Source: Flavobacterium chilense
GTDB taxonomy: Bacteria; Bacteroidota; Bacteroidia; Flavobacteriales; Flavobacteriaceae
DNA: 64,000 nucleotides
Assembly: GCF_001602525.1 (NCBI RefSeq)
Contig: NZ_LSYT01000008.1
Coordinates: forward strand, 62,001 to 126,000
Reading direction: 5' to 3'
This document shows, piece by piece, positions 8,515 through 15,177 of this stretch. The notes beneath the pieces were generated by a model that was not told the DNA's origin, did not search any database, and saw only the letters and a program-made list of their open reading frames with translations. Both the position numbers and the translations under genes were made by a program. Every line of letters starts with the position of its first letter. Position 1 is the first letter of the stretch.

Positions 8515-8985
8515 ATGAAGAAATATAAATTTATACTTGCAACTACTTGCATGTTTATTTTAGCTGGATGTTTTTCTGCAATTGGTCAGTTGCTTCCAAC
8601 TAACAATAAAGGAGGATATAAAGTAATTTTAGGTGAACATGAACAAAAGACTGAAGACGAAAGCGTTACCATTCGAGGTCATGTTTATGATGTTAAAACT
8701 GGCAAAGCATTAAGTGATGTAATATTGCTTACAGGTTGTTTCAAATTTCAGACAACATCTGATGGAGAGTATTCCTTTAGAACCAGAAATTTAAAAGGCG
8801 ATGCTTTTTTTATGATGGCAGTTGTTTATCCTTATCGTACAGTTGAAACAGATTATGTAGATATCTATAATAGAAAAGAAGTAATAATTGATTTCTATTT
8901 AGCTTTGGATGAAAGACCTTTGCTTGAATGTGCAGGAGGTGGGGCACATGAGCGAATGCAAAGAGAGCTTAATAACTTAAAATAG
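8515..8985 (+). CDS. Small lipoprotein, array copy 2
   Basis: A 156-residue paralogue of copy 1. I chose the ATG at 8515 (MKKYKFILATTCMFILAGC, lipobox Cys19); the frame is open upstream to a TTG at 8497, but that lies in the preceding terminator. The regulatory-like core runs from VTIRGHVYDVKTGKALSD to GEYSFRTRN and lacks the doubled VFDV segment of copies 1 and 3. The conserved Cys pair (TGCFKF and LEC) is kept. Its signal peptide is nearly identical in protein and DNA to that of copy 4, suggesting the array grew by copying a two-gene unit. Confidence 0.75.
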   Translation: MKKYKFILATTCMFILAGCFSAIGQLLPTNNKGGYKVILGEHEQKTEDESVTIRGHVYDVKTGKALSDVILLTGCFKFQTTSDGEYSFRTRNLKGDAFFMMAVVYPYRTVETDYVDIYNRKEVIIDFYLALDERPLLECAGGGAHERMQRELNNLK

Positions 8986-8998
8986 TCATCTCCTTTAC

Positions 8999-9499
8999 AT
9001 GAAAAAAAGTAAATCTACTTTACTGATAATTATTTGTATATCTATTATGAGTAGTTGTTCTTCTTTTAGAAGGAAGTTAGGAACCAATAACAAAGGACGA
9101 TATATAGTAACAGTAGGTAAAAATCGATCAAAAGGCGAAAATGAGACTTTCAATTTCCGTGGACAAGTTTTTGATGTAGTTACTATACGAGGCCATGTTT
9201 TTGACTTGAAAACACGCAAGCCATTACGTTATGCAGTAGCAACAGCAGGTTGTTTTAAATTTATAACTACTGACAATGGAGAATATTCTTTTAAAACTAG
9301 AAATATTGAAGGAAAGTCTTTTCAAATGGACTTAGCCGCTATGTACTATCATACAATTGAGACGGATTTTATCGATATCTATAATAAAAAGGAAATTATT
9401 ATTGATTTCTATTTAGCAGAAGATAGCAGATCTTTTCCTGACTGTGTTCAAGGTGAAACACATGAACAGATGCAGAAAGAACTCAATAATTTAAAATAG
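8999..9499 (+). CDS. Small lipoprotein, array copy 3
   Basis: A 166-residue lipoprotein (MSSC, Cys20) starting 13 bp after copy 2. It carries the doubled segment (GQVFDVV then GHVFDLK) seen also in copy 1. The regulatory-like core, the conserved GCFKF and PDC cysteines, the IDIYNKKEIIIDFYL motif and the C-terminal MQKELNNLK are present. The mature N-terminus is more basic (SSFRRKLG) than in copies 1 and 2. Likely co-transcribed with copies 2 and 4. Function unknown. Confidence 0.75.
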   Translation: MKKSKSTLLIIICISIMSSCSSFRRKLGTNNKGRYIVTVGKNRSKGENETFNFRGQVFDVVTIRGHVFDLKTRKPLRYAVATAGCFKFITTDNGEYSFKTRNIEGKSFQMDLAAMYYHTIETDFIDIYNKKEIIIDFYLAEDSRSFPDCVQGETHEQMQKELNNLK

Positions 9500-9509
9500 G
9501 TTTTTTAAA

Positions 9510-9976
9510 ATGAAGAAATATAAATTTATACTTGTAACTACTTGCTTGTTTATTTTAGCTGGGTGTTCTTCTTTTAAAAGAAAGTTTCCAACTTACAACA
9601 AAGGAGCATATACGGTTACTTTGGGGCAATATGAATCAAAAAGCGAGGATGATATGGTAACCATACGAGGGCATGTTTTTGATATGAAAACAGGTAAATC
9701 ACTACATTATGCAGTTGCGAGCGCAGGTTGTTTTAAATTTCTTACTACTGATGAAGGAGAGTACTCATTTAAAACAAGAAATCTGAAAACAAATTTTTCT
9801 ACATGGAGTTGTCTGCTTTTCCCTATCATACAGTTGAGACGGATTTCATTGATATCTATAACAGAAAGGAAATAATAATTGATTTTTATTTAGAAGAAGA
9901 CGTTAGACCTATGTTTGATTGTATAGAAGGTGGAGCACATGACAGAATGCAGAAGGAACTCAATAACTTAAAATAA
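9510..9976 (+). pseudogene. Small lipoprotein, array copy 4, frameshifted
   Basis: The gene begins like copy 2 (MKKYKFILVTTCLFILAGC) and keeps the core through GEYSFKTRNLKTN. Near 9797 the frame is lost; read straight it stops at 9875. Removing the shift restores FYMELSAFPYHTVETDFIDIYNRKEIIIDFYL and the family C-terminus MQKELNNLK ending at 9976. Compared with copy 1, one base of a Ser codon is missing before TTCTAC, so a single-base deletion explains it. The rest of the downstream frame is intact, so the lesion looks recent; sequencing error or slippage in the T run is possible. Confidence 0.78.
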
Positions 9977-10035
9977 ATTATTATCTATGTTAAGCAATAT
10001 ATATTCTTGCTGAATTGACATTTAAAAAAAACATT

Positions 10036-10617
10036 ATGATAGAAGATGTTTTGACAAATTTTGTATATCTATATTATCCTAAGAATGTATGTCCTTGGGA
10101 TGAAAGAGATAAATATTTGAAAACTGTAGAATATAATAGATTAAGAAAAATTATTGATTATTTTGATTCCGAAGAAAATCTCAGAATTCGGGATAATATT
10201 AAAAAGGAATTTGAGAATGATATAGTTCTCAAAGAATTTCAAGATTTTTCGACATTAGATGGCTGTGAAGACAGATGTTTTACATTTTTTTTGAATATTT
10301 TTGAAAATGGTGAATTACTTTCAATTTCGTTGCATATTAGTCTTTTATTACCTTATTATGTAATAAGAAGAGGATGGCATCACGCTGAACTTTGGTTTAC
10401 AAAAGAAAAGATCGAGGAACTAGAAACTCAAAATTTAGATAGTAGAAAGATGGATGATATAATTTTAGATATTGAGAAAATTGTTGAAGAAAAACTGCTA
10501 TATCAAAAATTCCCACAAACTTTAATGAATACCATTATAAGTGATATTGGTTTTCAAGATATCTATATAGGTCATTTTAAAATGTATAATGGTTTTTTTA
10601 ATAACCAAAATATATGA
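10036..10617 (+). CDS. Unknown soluble protein of the clpX island
   Basis: This 193-residue protein has no signal peptide or membrane segment; I use the ATG at 10036 rather than the in-frame TTG at 10015. It is acidic and rich in Glu, Asp, Ile and aromatic residues, with predicted helices at both ends and a central beta-rich part (FTFFLNIFENGELLSISLHISLLLPYYVIRRGWHHAELWF). I do not recognise the family. Small acidic cytosolic proteins next to lipoprotein arrays are often immunity-type proteins in Bacteroidota, but that is inference. Its stop overlaps the start of the next gene by 4 bp (ATGA), so the two are translationally coupled. Confidence 0.6.
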   Translation: MIEDVLTNFVYLYYPKNVCPWDERDKYLKTVEYNRLRKIIDYFDSEENLRIRDNIKKEFENDIVLKEFQDFSTLDGCEDRCFTFFLNIFENGELLSISLHISLLLPYYVIRRGWHHAELWFTKEKIEELETQNLDSRKMDDIILDIEKIVEEKLLYQKFPQTLMNTIISDIGFQDIYIGHFKMYNGFFNNQNI

Positions 10618-11108
10618 AAATACTCAATAGAAATTATTTGATTTTTGGAGCAATCTGTACTTTATTGTTTGTCTATTTTTACTTTGTGCAATATTTTTTC
10701 ACTATTAATTTTTATGACACTTATTATGTTATAAGTTATTTTTATTTGGTGTTGCCAATGTTTATCATTGGTACGCTCTTTTATCTAAAACAAATTTTAG
10801 CTGAGAAATTAAAAGAAAGAATAATGCAATCTCCGAATAGATATTATTCAAAAGGCTTATTGTATTTTTTAGAACCAAATTTATATTTAAAATTAAATAC
10901 TTTAACTAGAAATTACTTAATATTTGTAGTAATATGTTTGTTTTTGCTTATTTATTTATATATAATGGATTGTTTTTATTTCGCCTATTTTAACGGTTCA
11001 TTTCAATTTATTAAATATTACTATTTTGTTTTACCTTTTTTAATAATTGGTAGTATTTATTACGGGATTAAGGTTTCTCGCATTAAGGGTAAAAAGATAG
11101 AAAAATAA
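10614..11108 (+). CDS. Membrane protein with internal duplication
   Basis: This 164-residue protein has four predicted membrane helices arranged as two similar halves. Residues 3-60 begin LNRNYLIFGAICTLLFVYFY and end VLPMFIIGTLFYLK; residues 97-153 begin LTRNYLIFVVICLFLLIYLY and end VLPFLIIGSIYYGIK. Each half has RNYLIF, a Tyr-rich middle and VLP(M/F)(F/L)IIG. The two are joined by a basic linker (KEKLKERI..RYYSK). I do not recognise the family. Codon choice is strongly AT-biased, with very many Phe, Tyr and Leu(TTA) codons. It ends 4 bp before the second clpX fragment. Confidence 0.65.
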   Translation: MKILNRNYLIFGAICTLLFVYFYFVQYFFTINFYDTYYVISYFYLVLPMFIIGTLFYLKQILAEKLKERIMQSPNRYYSKGLLYFLEPNLYLKLNTLTRNYLIFVVICLFLLIYLYIMDCFYFAYFNGSFQFIKYYYFVLPFLIIGSIYYGIKVSRIKGKKIEK

Positions 11109-11111
11109 CTG

Positions 11112-11315
11112 ATGTAGGAGCTTCCAAGTTCTGATGATAAAGTTTTGACAATTGATAAAGATTATGCGAAACACACCTTGAATAAAAATTTATTGAAGCG
11201 AATGGAAATAGCTTCTTAAATACTGATATCACTTTGTTGAAGTTTTCAATTTTGACAAGGTTTAATTTTAAACCTGTTCATTTATTTGAACAGGTTTTTT
11301 TATGCTTTTTATTTT
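11112..11315. repeat. Direct repeat copy 2: displaced clpX 3' end
   Basis: From 11124 to 11315 this matches the clpX 3' end and terminator with 6 mismatches in 192 bp. Translated homology reaches back to 11112 (Met-stop-Glu-Leu against clpX Met-Tyr-Glu-Leu). Except for that stop codon, all coding differences are synonymous (Glu-Leu, Ile and Ile codons), so the fragment appears to come from a functional, slightly diverged clpX, not from in-place decay. It marks the right edge of the accessory region. There is no reading frame for a product. Confidence 0.92.
11270..11301 (+). terminator. Second copy of clpX terminator
   Basis: The same 11-bp stem, 6-nt loop and T run as at 5992-6023. It would end transcripts leaving the island. 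Confidence 0.88.
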
Positions 11316-11352
11316 TCAAAGATCTTTTTCTTCTAAAAATAAAAGTTCTGAT

Positions 11353-11426
11353 GTAGCCCTGATCGAAACGGCATCCTTTTGCTGTGGGGTTCACAGCAAA
11401 AGATATAGTGTAGAGCAGGACAAATC
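11353..11426. repeat. REP-like extragenic element with central hairpin
   Basis: The element runs from TAGCCCTGATCG to GAGCAGGA and contains a perfect 11-bp hairpin CTTTTGCTGTG/CACAGCAAAAG (11376-11402). The core ATCCTTTTG...GGGTT...CAAAAGAT also occurs, inverted, at 16557-16645. I know this layout from flavobacterial intergenic DNA; its function is unknown. Confidence 0.65.
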
Positions 11427-11463
11427 GTTATTGTGAAAACAAAAATGACTGCTTCTAAAAAAA

Positions 11464-12426
11464 CTACTGTACCCTAAATTTTTCCCGATACTCAATAGGT
11501 TTCATGCCAACCATTTTATAGAATACTTTTCTAAAAGCTTTTGGATCGTTATAACCGGTTTTCTCAATAATTTCAGAAATCGAAAGCTGAGTTTGTTCCA
11601 GATATTTTTTAGAACTTTCTACCCTGATATTTTGTAAATACTCAATTGGCGGAATCCCAGTTACCTGCTTAAATCTGCGTGTCATGTTTCTGGCACTTGT
11701 TGGAATATCTTTGGTGATTTCTTCCAGTTTTTCGATACTATGATACTGACTTTCGATTTTTTGCTGCAACATCGCTACCAAAGTGTCATTATGCAGGTGA
11801 TTGGGCCTGAAAGTGCTAAAATAACTTTGCTTATATCTGTTTAGGTCAATCGAGAAAATTTTGGCAATCTGAACTGCGATTTCGTTTCCGCAATATTTCT
11901 GAATCAATAAAATTAACAAATGAAATGTTGAGGTAGAACCGCCACTTGTATACAAACTGCCATCGGCTGTTAAGGTTTCTTCGGGTTTTAATTTCACCAT
12001 CGGAAAAGCCTTTGTAAAAGCACTACAGGCATCGACATGTGTTGTAGCCAGTTTTTCGTTTAATAAACCTGAAGCCGCAAACAAAAAAGCGCCTGTACAA
12101 AAACTGGCTAATTCAGCTCCCGCCTGATGTTGTTTTTTTAACCACGGAATAAAATTTTTATTCTTGGCTATCATTGCGCTCATATCATCAGTGGTAAAGG
12201 CAGGAATTAAAATCAGATCTAAAATTTCAACAGAATCCTGAATCGAATTAATAGGATAACCAAATTCTCGTTCCTGATTGATTTGCTCAGCCGATTGAAA
12301 AACCATTATATCAAAATATTTGTCACCTTTAGAGAGTTTATTAGCTGTTTCAAAAACCTCTAAAATGGCAGCTATACTTAATAATTTATAATCATGCGGT
12401 ATAATTAAACCTACTTTCTTGCTCAT
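11464..12426 (-). CDS. GlxA-type AraC family transcriptional regulator
   Basis: A 320-residue two-domain regulator. Residues 3-170 form a DJ-1/PfpI-like domain (VGLIIPHDYKLL at the start, ELASFCTGAFLFAASGLL at the nucleophile-elbow position). Residues 215-315 are an AraC/XylS helix-turn-helix domain with ISEIIEKTGYNDPKAFRKVFYKMVGMKPIEYR. I chose MSKKVGL at 12426 over an upstream TTG at 12462. It is transcribed away from a set of SRPBCC and VOC genes that it may control. The ligand is unknown. Confidence 0.88.
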   Translation of the reverse strand: MSKKVGLIIPHDYKLLSIAAILEVFETANKLSKGDKYFDIMVFQSAEQINQEREFGYPINSIQDSVEILDLILIPAFTTDDMSAMIAKNKNFIPWLKKQHQAGAELASFCTGAFLFAASGLLNEKLATTHVDACSAFTKAFPMVKLKPEETLTADGSLYTSGGSTSTFHLLILLIQKYCGNEIAVQIAKIFSIDLNRYKQSYFSTFRPNHLHNDTLVAMLQQKIESQYHSIEKLEEITKDIPTSARNMTRRFKQVTGIPPIEYLQNIRVESSKKYLEQTQLSISEIIEKTGYNDPKAFRKVFYKMVGMKPIEYREKFRVQ

Positions 12427-12459
12427 GGTATTATTTGTTTTTAGAAAAATGGTGGTATA

Positions 12460-12540
12460 CAAAAATAAGTATTTTGTCTTAAATGCCCCTAAAAATGACT
12501 TTTAATGTATCTCAAAGCTAATTGTAATATTTTAAATTTG
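12460..12540. promoter_or_regulatory. Divergent promoter region, glxA-like regulator and SRPBCC genes
   Basis: On the plus strand TAAATTTG at 12533-12540 matches the -7 box and lies 57 bp before the ATG at 12597. On the minus strand TATTTTTG (12460-12467) and TAGCTTTG (12513-12520) both match. No clear -33 TTG is seen for any of them. CAAAGCTAATT occurs twice (12513 and 12572). Confidence 0.4.
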
Positions 12541-12596
12541 CTTTAAATAATTTGTAATTTTATATAAAAACCAAAGCTAATTTTAAGAAAAATATA

Positions 12597-13001
12597 ATGA
12601 TAACAGTTCAAAACACCATTAATGCTTCTGTAGACAGAGTGTGGGAAATCTGGACAATTCCGAAACACATTCAAAACTGGAATTATGCTTATGATAACTG
12701 GCATACACCTTATGCAGAAAATGATTTGAAAGTTGGCGGTAAATTCAAATACACCATGGCAACTAAAGATAAAAGCATGCAATTTGATTTTGAAGGATTA
12801 TACACTAAAGTAGAAAAATATTCAATTATCGAATACAAACTTACAGATGGCAGAACCGGGAGTGTGCATTTTGAAAATAATGGCGATCAGGTAAAAATTA
12901 CTGAGGTCTTTGAACCAGAAGCAGGAAATCCTGAAAGTATGCAAAAAGAATGGTGCCAGAACGTAATTGATCATTTTAAAGCATATGTCGAAAGCCTTTA
13001 G
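12597..13001 (+). CDS. SRPBCC (AHSA1-like) family protein, copy 1
   Basis: This 134-residue protein starts ITVQNTINASVDRVWEIWT and ends with WCQNVIDHFKAYVESL, the pattern of AHSA1-type START/SRPBCC proteins that bind small hydrophobic ligands in the cytosol. It is a tandem paralogue of the next gene: both share PYAENDL..GGKF, MAxKD.SM.FDF and the C-terminal helix. Ligand unknown. It is first in a five-gene set of SRPBCC and VOC proteins. Confidence 0.88.
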   Translation: MITVQNTINASVDRVWEIWTIPKHIQNWNYAYDNWHTPYAENDLKVGGKFKYTMATKDKSMQFDFEGLYTKVEKYSIIEYKLTDGRTGSVHFENNGDQVKITEVFEPEAGNPESMQKEWCQNVIDHFKAYVESL

Positions 13002-13059
13002 CTTTTTGAACCGAAGAAAATAACCCAATTTATAAAGTATAATTTTTAAATAATATAAA

Positions 13060-13464
13060 ATGATAACAATACAAAGTACAATTAATGCCTCAATAGATAA
13101 AGTTTGGGAATTCTGGACATTGTCAGAACATATTACAAAATGGAGTTTTGCCTCTCCGGAATGGCACACGCCTTATGCAGAAAATGATTTAAGAGAAGGC
13201 GGAAAATTTTCATCGACGATGGCGGCAAAAGATGGCAGTATGAGTTTTGATTTTGGAGGTGAATATACTCTGGTAGAAAAAAACAAAGCAATTCAATATG
13301 TTTTGGGAGATGGCAGAAAAGTCGAAATTAGTTTTACTGAAACTCCAAACGGAATAGAAATAATCGAAAGTTTTGATCCGGAAACTCAAAATCCGGAAGA
13401 AATGCAACGCGGCGGTTGGCAGGCGATTTTAGATAATTTTAAAAGTTATGTAGAGAATAATTAG
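13060..13464 (+). CDS. SRPBCC (AHSA1-like) family protein, copy 2
   Basis: A 134-residue paralogue of the preceding gene and identical in length, lying 58 bp downstream. The N-terminal strand ITIQSTINASIDKVWEFWT and the C-terminal helix GGWQAILDNFKSYVENN define the SRPBCC fold. The spacing and similarity point to a local duplication. Ligand unknown. Confidence 0.88.
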   Translation: MITIQSTINASIDKVWEFWTLSEHITKWSFASPEWHTPYAENDLREGGKFSSTMAAKDGSMSFDFGGEYTLVEKNKAIQYVLGDGRKVEISFTETPNGIEIIESFDPETQNPEEMQRGGWQAILDNFKSYVENN

Positions 13465-13465
13465 T

Positions 13466-13535
13466 TTTTTAAGATTCAGATGTAAAGTAAAAAAACTTAG
13501 CAACTAAGCGACTGAGCAGTTTAGCGTCTTAAAAA
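13466..13535. repeat. Degenerate CTTAG-type repeat
   Basis: ACTTAGCAACTAAGCGACTGAGCAGTTTAGCG: another tract of the 10-11 bp degenerate repeat, filling the gap between the second SRPBCC gene and the VOC gene. Confidence 0.55.
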
Positions 13536-13538
13536 GAA

Positions 13539-13970
13539 ATGTCTAACGAAAAACATCAAAAAATGACAAAGCAAATATGGCTGAATTTGCCAGTAAAAGA
13601 GGTGGCAAAATCTAAAGCTTTTTTCTCGAAAATTGGTTTCTCTTTTAATGAAGAACATGATACACCAAGTTCAACCTGTATGGTTGTAGGTGAAGGAAAT
13701 TTTGTAGTAATGCTTTTTGAAGAATCACTTTTTGAAGGTTTTTCGCAAAACAAAATTACGGATACTAAAGCAAGTTCTGAAATTCTGATCTCGATCGATG
13801 CAGAAAGCAAAGACGAAGTAGACACACTGGCAAAGAAAGTACAGGAAGCCGGTGGTAATGTTTTTGCCCCGCCTGCAGAAAGCCAGGGCTGGATGTACGG
13901 CTGCGGTTTTGCAGATTTAGACGGTCATCGCTGGAATGTACTTTTTATGGATTTTAGTAAATTATCATAA
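13539..13970 (+). CDS. VOC family (glyoxalase-like) protein
   Basis: This 143-residue protein has the vicinal-oxygen-chelate pattern: IWLNLPVKEVAKSKAFFSKIGFSF at the start and YGCGFADLDGHRWNVLFMD at the end, which holds the usual metal-site Glu/His positions of the fold. Lack of a complete ligand set suggests a lyase- or bleomycin-resistance-like member of unknown substrate. Met9 is an alternative start. It sits 1 bp before the next SRPBCC gene, so the two are probably co-transcribed. Confidence 0.85.
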   Translation: MSNEKHQKMTKQIWLNLPVKEVAKSKAFFSKIGFSFNEEHDTPSSTCMVVGEGNFVVMLFEESLFEGFSQNKITDTKASSEILISIDAESKDEVDTLAKKVQEAGGNVFAPPAESQGWMYGCGFADLDGHRWNVLFMDFSKLS

Positions 13971-13971
13971 T

Positions 13972-14412
13972 ATGGAAACGTTAGAATTTAAAATCCGAAT
14001 AAAAGCATCGGCAAAAAAGATCTGGTCAGTTTTGTGGGACGACGAAACCTATAAAAAATGGACAGGAGTTTTTTGTGAAGGCTCATACACGATAACCGAT
14101 TGGAATCAAGGTGACAAAGTACATTTTATGTCTCCTAACGGAGAAGGAATGTATAGCGTTATTGAAACGAAAATTCCAAATGAATATATGGCTTTTAAAC
14201 ATTTAGGTGAAATTAAAGACTTTAAAGAAGTACCTATTAATGAAGAAACAAAAAAATGGAGCGGCGCAATGGAAACGTATCGCTTAACTCCGGATGATGA
14301 ATTTGTAGATTTAGTCGCTCGGGTTGATACAGTAGAAAAGTATGTCGATTATTTTAAGGAAGTTTTTCCTAAAGGATTAGAAGTCGTAAAAGAACTGTCA
14401 GAAAACAAATAA
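13972..14412 (+). CDS. SRPBCC family protein
   Basis: The ATG at 13972, just after the VOC stop codon, gives a 146-residue protein (METLEFKIRIKASAKKIWSVLWDDETYKKWTGVF). The frame is open further upstream but only over the VOC gene. The fold pattern is SRPBCC: an N-terminal beta strand and helices, a beta sheet with YSVIETKIPNEYMAFKHLGE, and a long C-terminal helix. It differs clearly from the two tandem AHSA1-like copies upstream. Function unknown. Confidence 0.85.
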   Translation: METLEFKIRIKASAKKIWSVLWDDETYKKWTGVFCEGSYTITDWNQGDKVHFMSPNGEGMYSVIETKIPNEYMAFKHLGEIKDFKEVPINEETKKWSGAMETYRLTPDDEFVDLVARVDTVEKYVDYFKEVFPKGLEVVKELSENK

Positions 14413-14458
14413 TTTAAACAAAAGTCAAAAAAAAATAACAAACAAAAAAACAAAAATC

Positions 14459-14905
14459 ATGGCAACATCAGTAAACCCTTATTTAATTTTTAATGGAAAT
14501 TGTGAAGAAGCATTTCTGTTTTACAAATCAGTTTTTGGAGGTGAATTTCCGTATATCGGAAAATTTAAAGACATGCCGGCAGACGAAAATGGCAGCTGCC
14601 CTGAAGTGTCAGAAAAAGATGCAAATCGTATTATGCATGTTTCATTACCAATTGGAAATACCATTTTAATGGGAAGTGACAGTAACACACAATCTGGCGA
14701 TGTAGCATTTGGAGGAAACTTTTCGGTTTCAATTAATGTGGAAAGTACAACAGAAGCAGATCGAATTTTTAACGGACTTTCGGCAGACGGAACTGTGTAT
14801 ATGCCAATGGATAAGACTTTCTGGGGCGCTTATTTCGGAATGTTCAAAGATAAATTCGGTGTTAGCTGGATGGTTAATTTTGATGAGTCAGAGCCTAAAA
14901 AATAA
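14459..14905 (+). CDS. PhnB-like VOC family protein
   Basis: This 148-residue protein starts SVNPYLIFNGNCEEAFLFYKSVFGGEF and contains IMHVSLPIGNTILMGSD and WGAYFGMFKDKFGVSWMVNF, all signatures of the PhnB/3-demethylubiquinone methyltransferase-like VOC family. The PhnB name is a family label only; no phosphonate genes are nearby. It is the last of the SRPBCC/VOC set. Confidence 0.88.
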   Translation: MATSVNPYLIFNGNCEEAFLFYKSVFGGEFPYIGKFKDMPADENGSCPEVSEKDANRIMHVSLPIGNTILMGSDSNTQSGDVAFGGNFSVSINVESTTEADRIFNGLSADGTVYMPMDKTFWGAYFGMFKDKFGVSWMVNFDESEPKK

Positions 14906-14919
14906 CTCATGAAATAATC

Positions 14920-14967
14920 CGCCACGAATTCACGAATTTTAACCGCTTAATCTGTGAATTCGTGGCG
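14920..14967. repeat. CGCCACGAATTCAC inverted repeat
   Basis: Perfect 14-bp arms (14920-14933 and 14954-14967) with a 20-nt loop. The same arm recurs in the longer inverted repeat at 52721-52785. It can form a hairpin after the PhnB-like gene. Confidence 0.7.
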
Positions 14968-15177
14968 AAAAAAAAGATATTAGATTTTTTTTATTATTCT
15001 TTTTGGCAATCTGCTACAGCTAAAAAGTTATGTAATTTTAATAGCGGAACATAATTGTTAAATTACTTGAAAAAGCACATTATTATGTGCTTTTTCTTTT
15101 CAAAAAAACAAAGATTATTCTTTTTTATCATCAGGAGATTGCCGATTTTTGTCGCTTTCAAAATCAACACAGATAAA

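Noticed and set aside
10015..10035. A TTG start for the unknown soluble gene
   Set aside because: The ATG at 10036 is in the same frame and gives a better N-terminus.
11112..11218. A short gene in the second clpX fragment
   Set aside because: The frame has a stop right after the Met, so no product; it is a displaced gene end.
15055..15177. An N-terminal extension on serB
   Set aside because: The extra residues are basic and hydrophobic in a way unlike SerB; the ATG at 15178 begins with the usual MATEDKEIILLKV.
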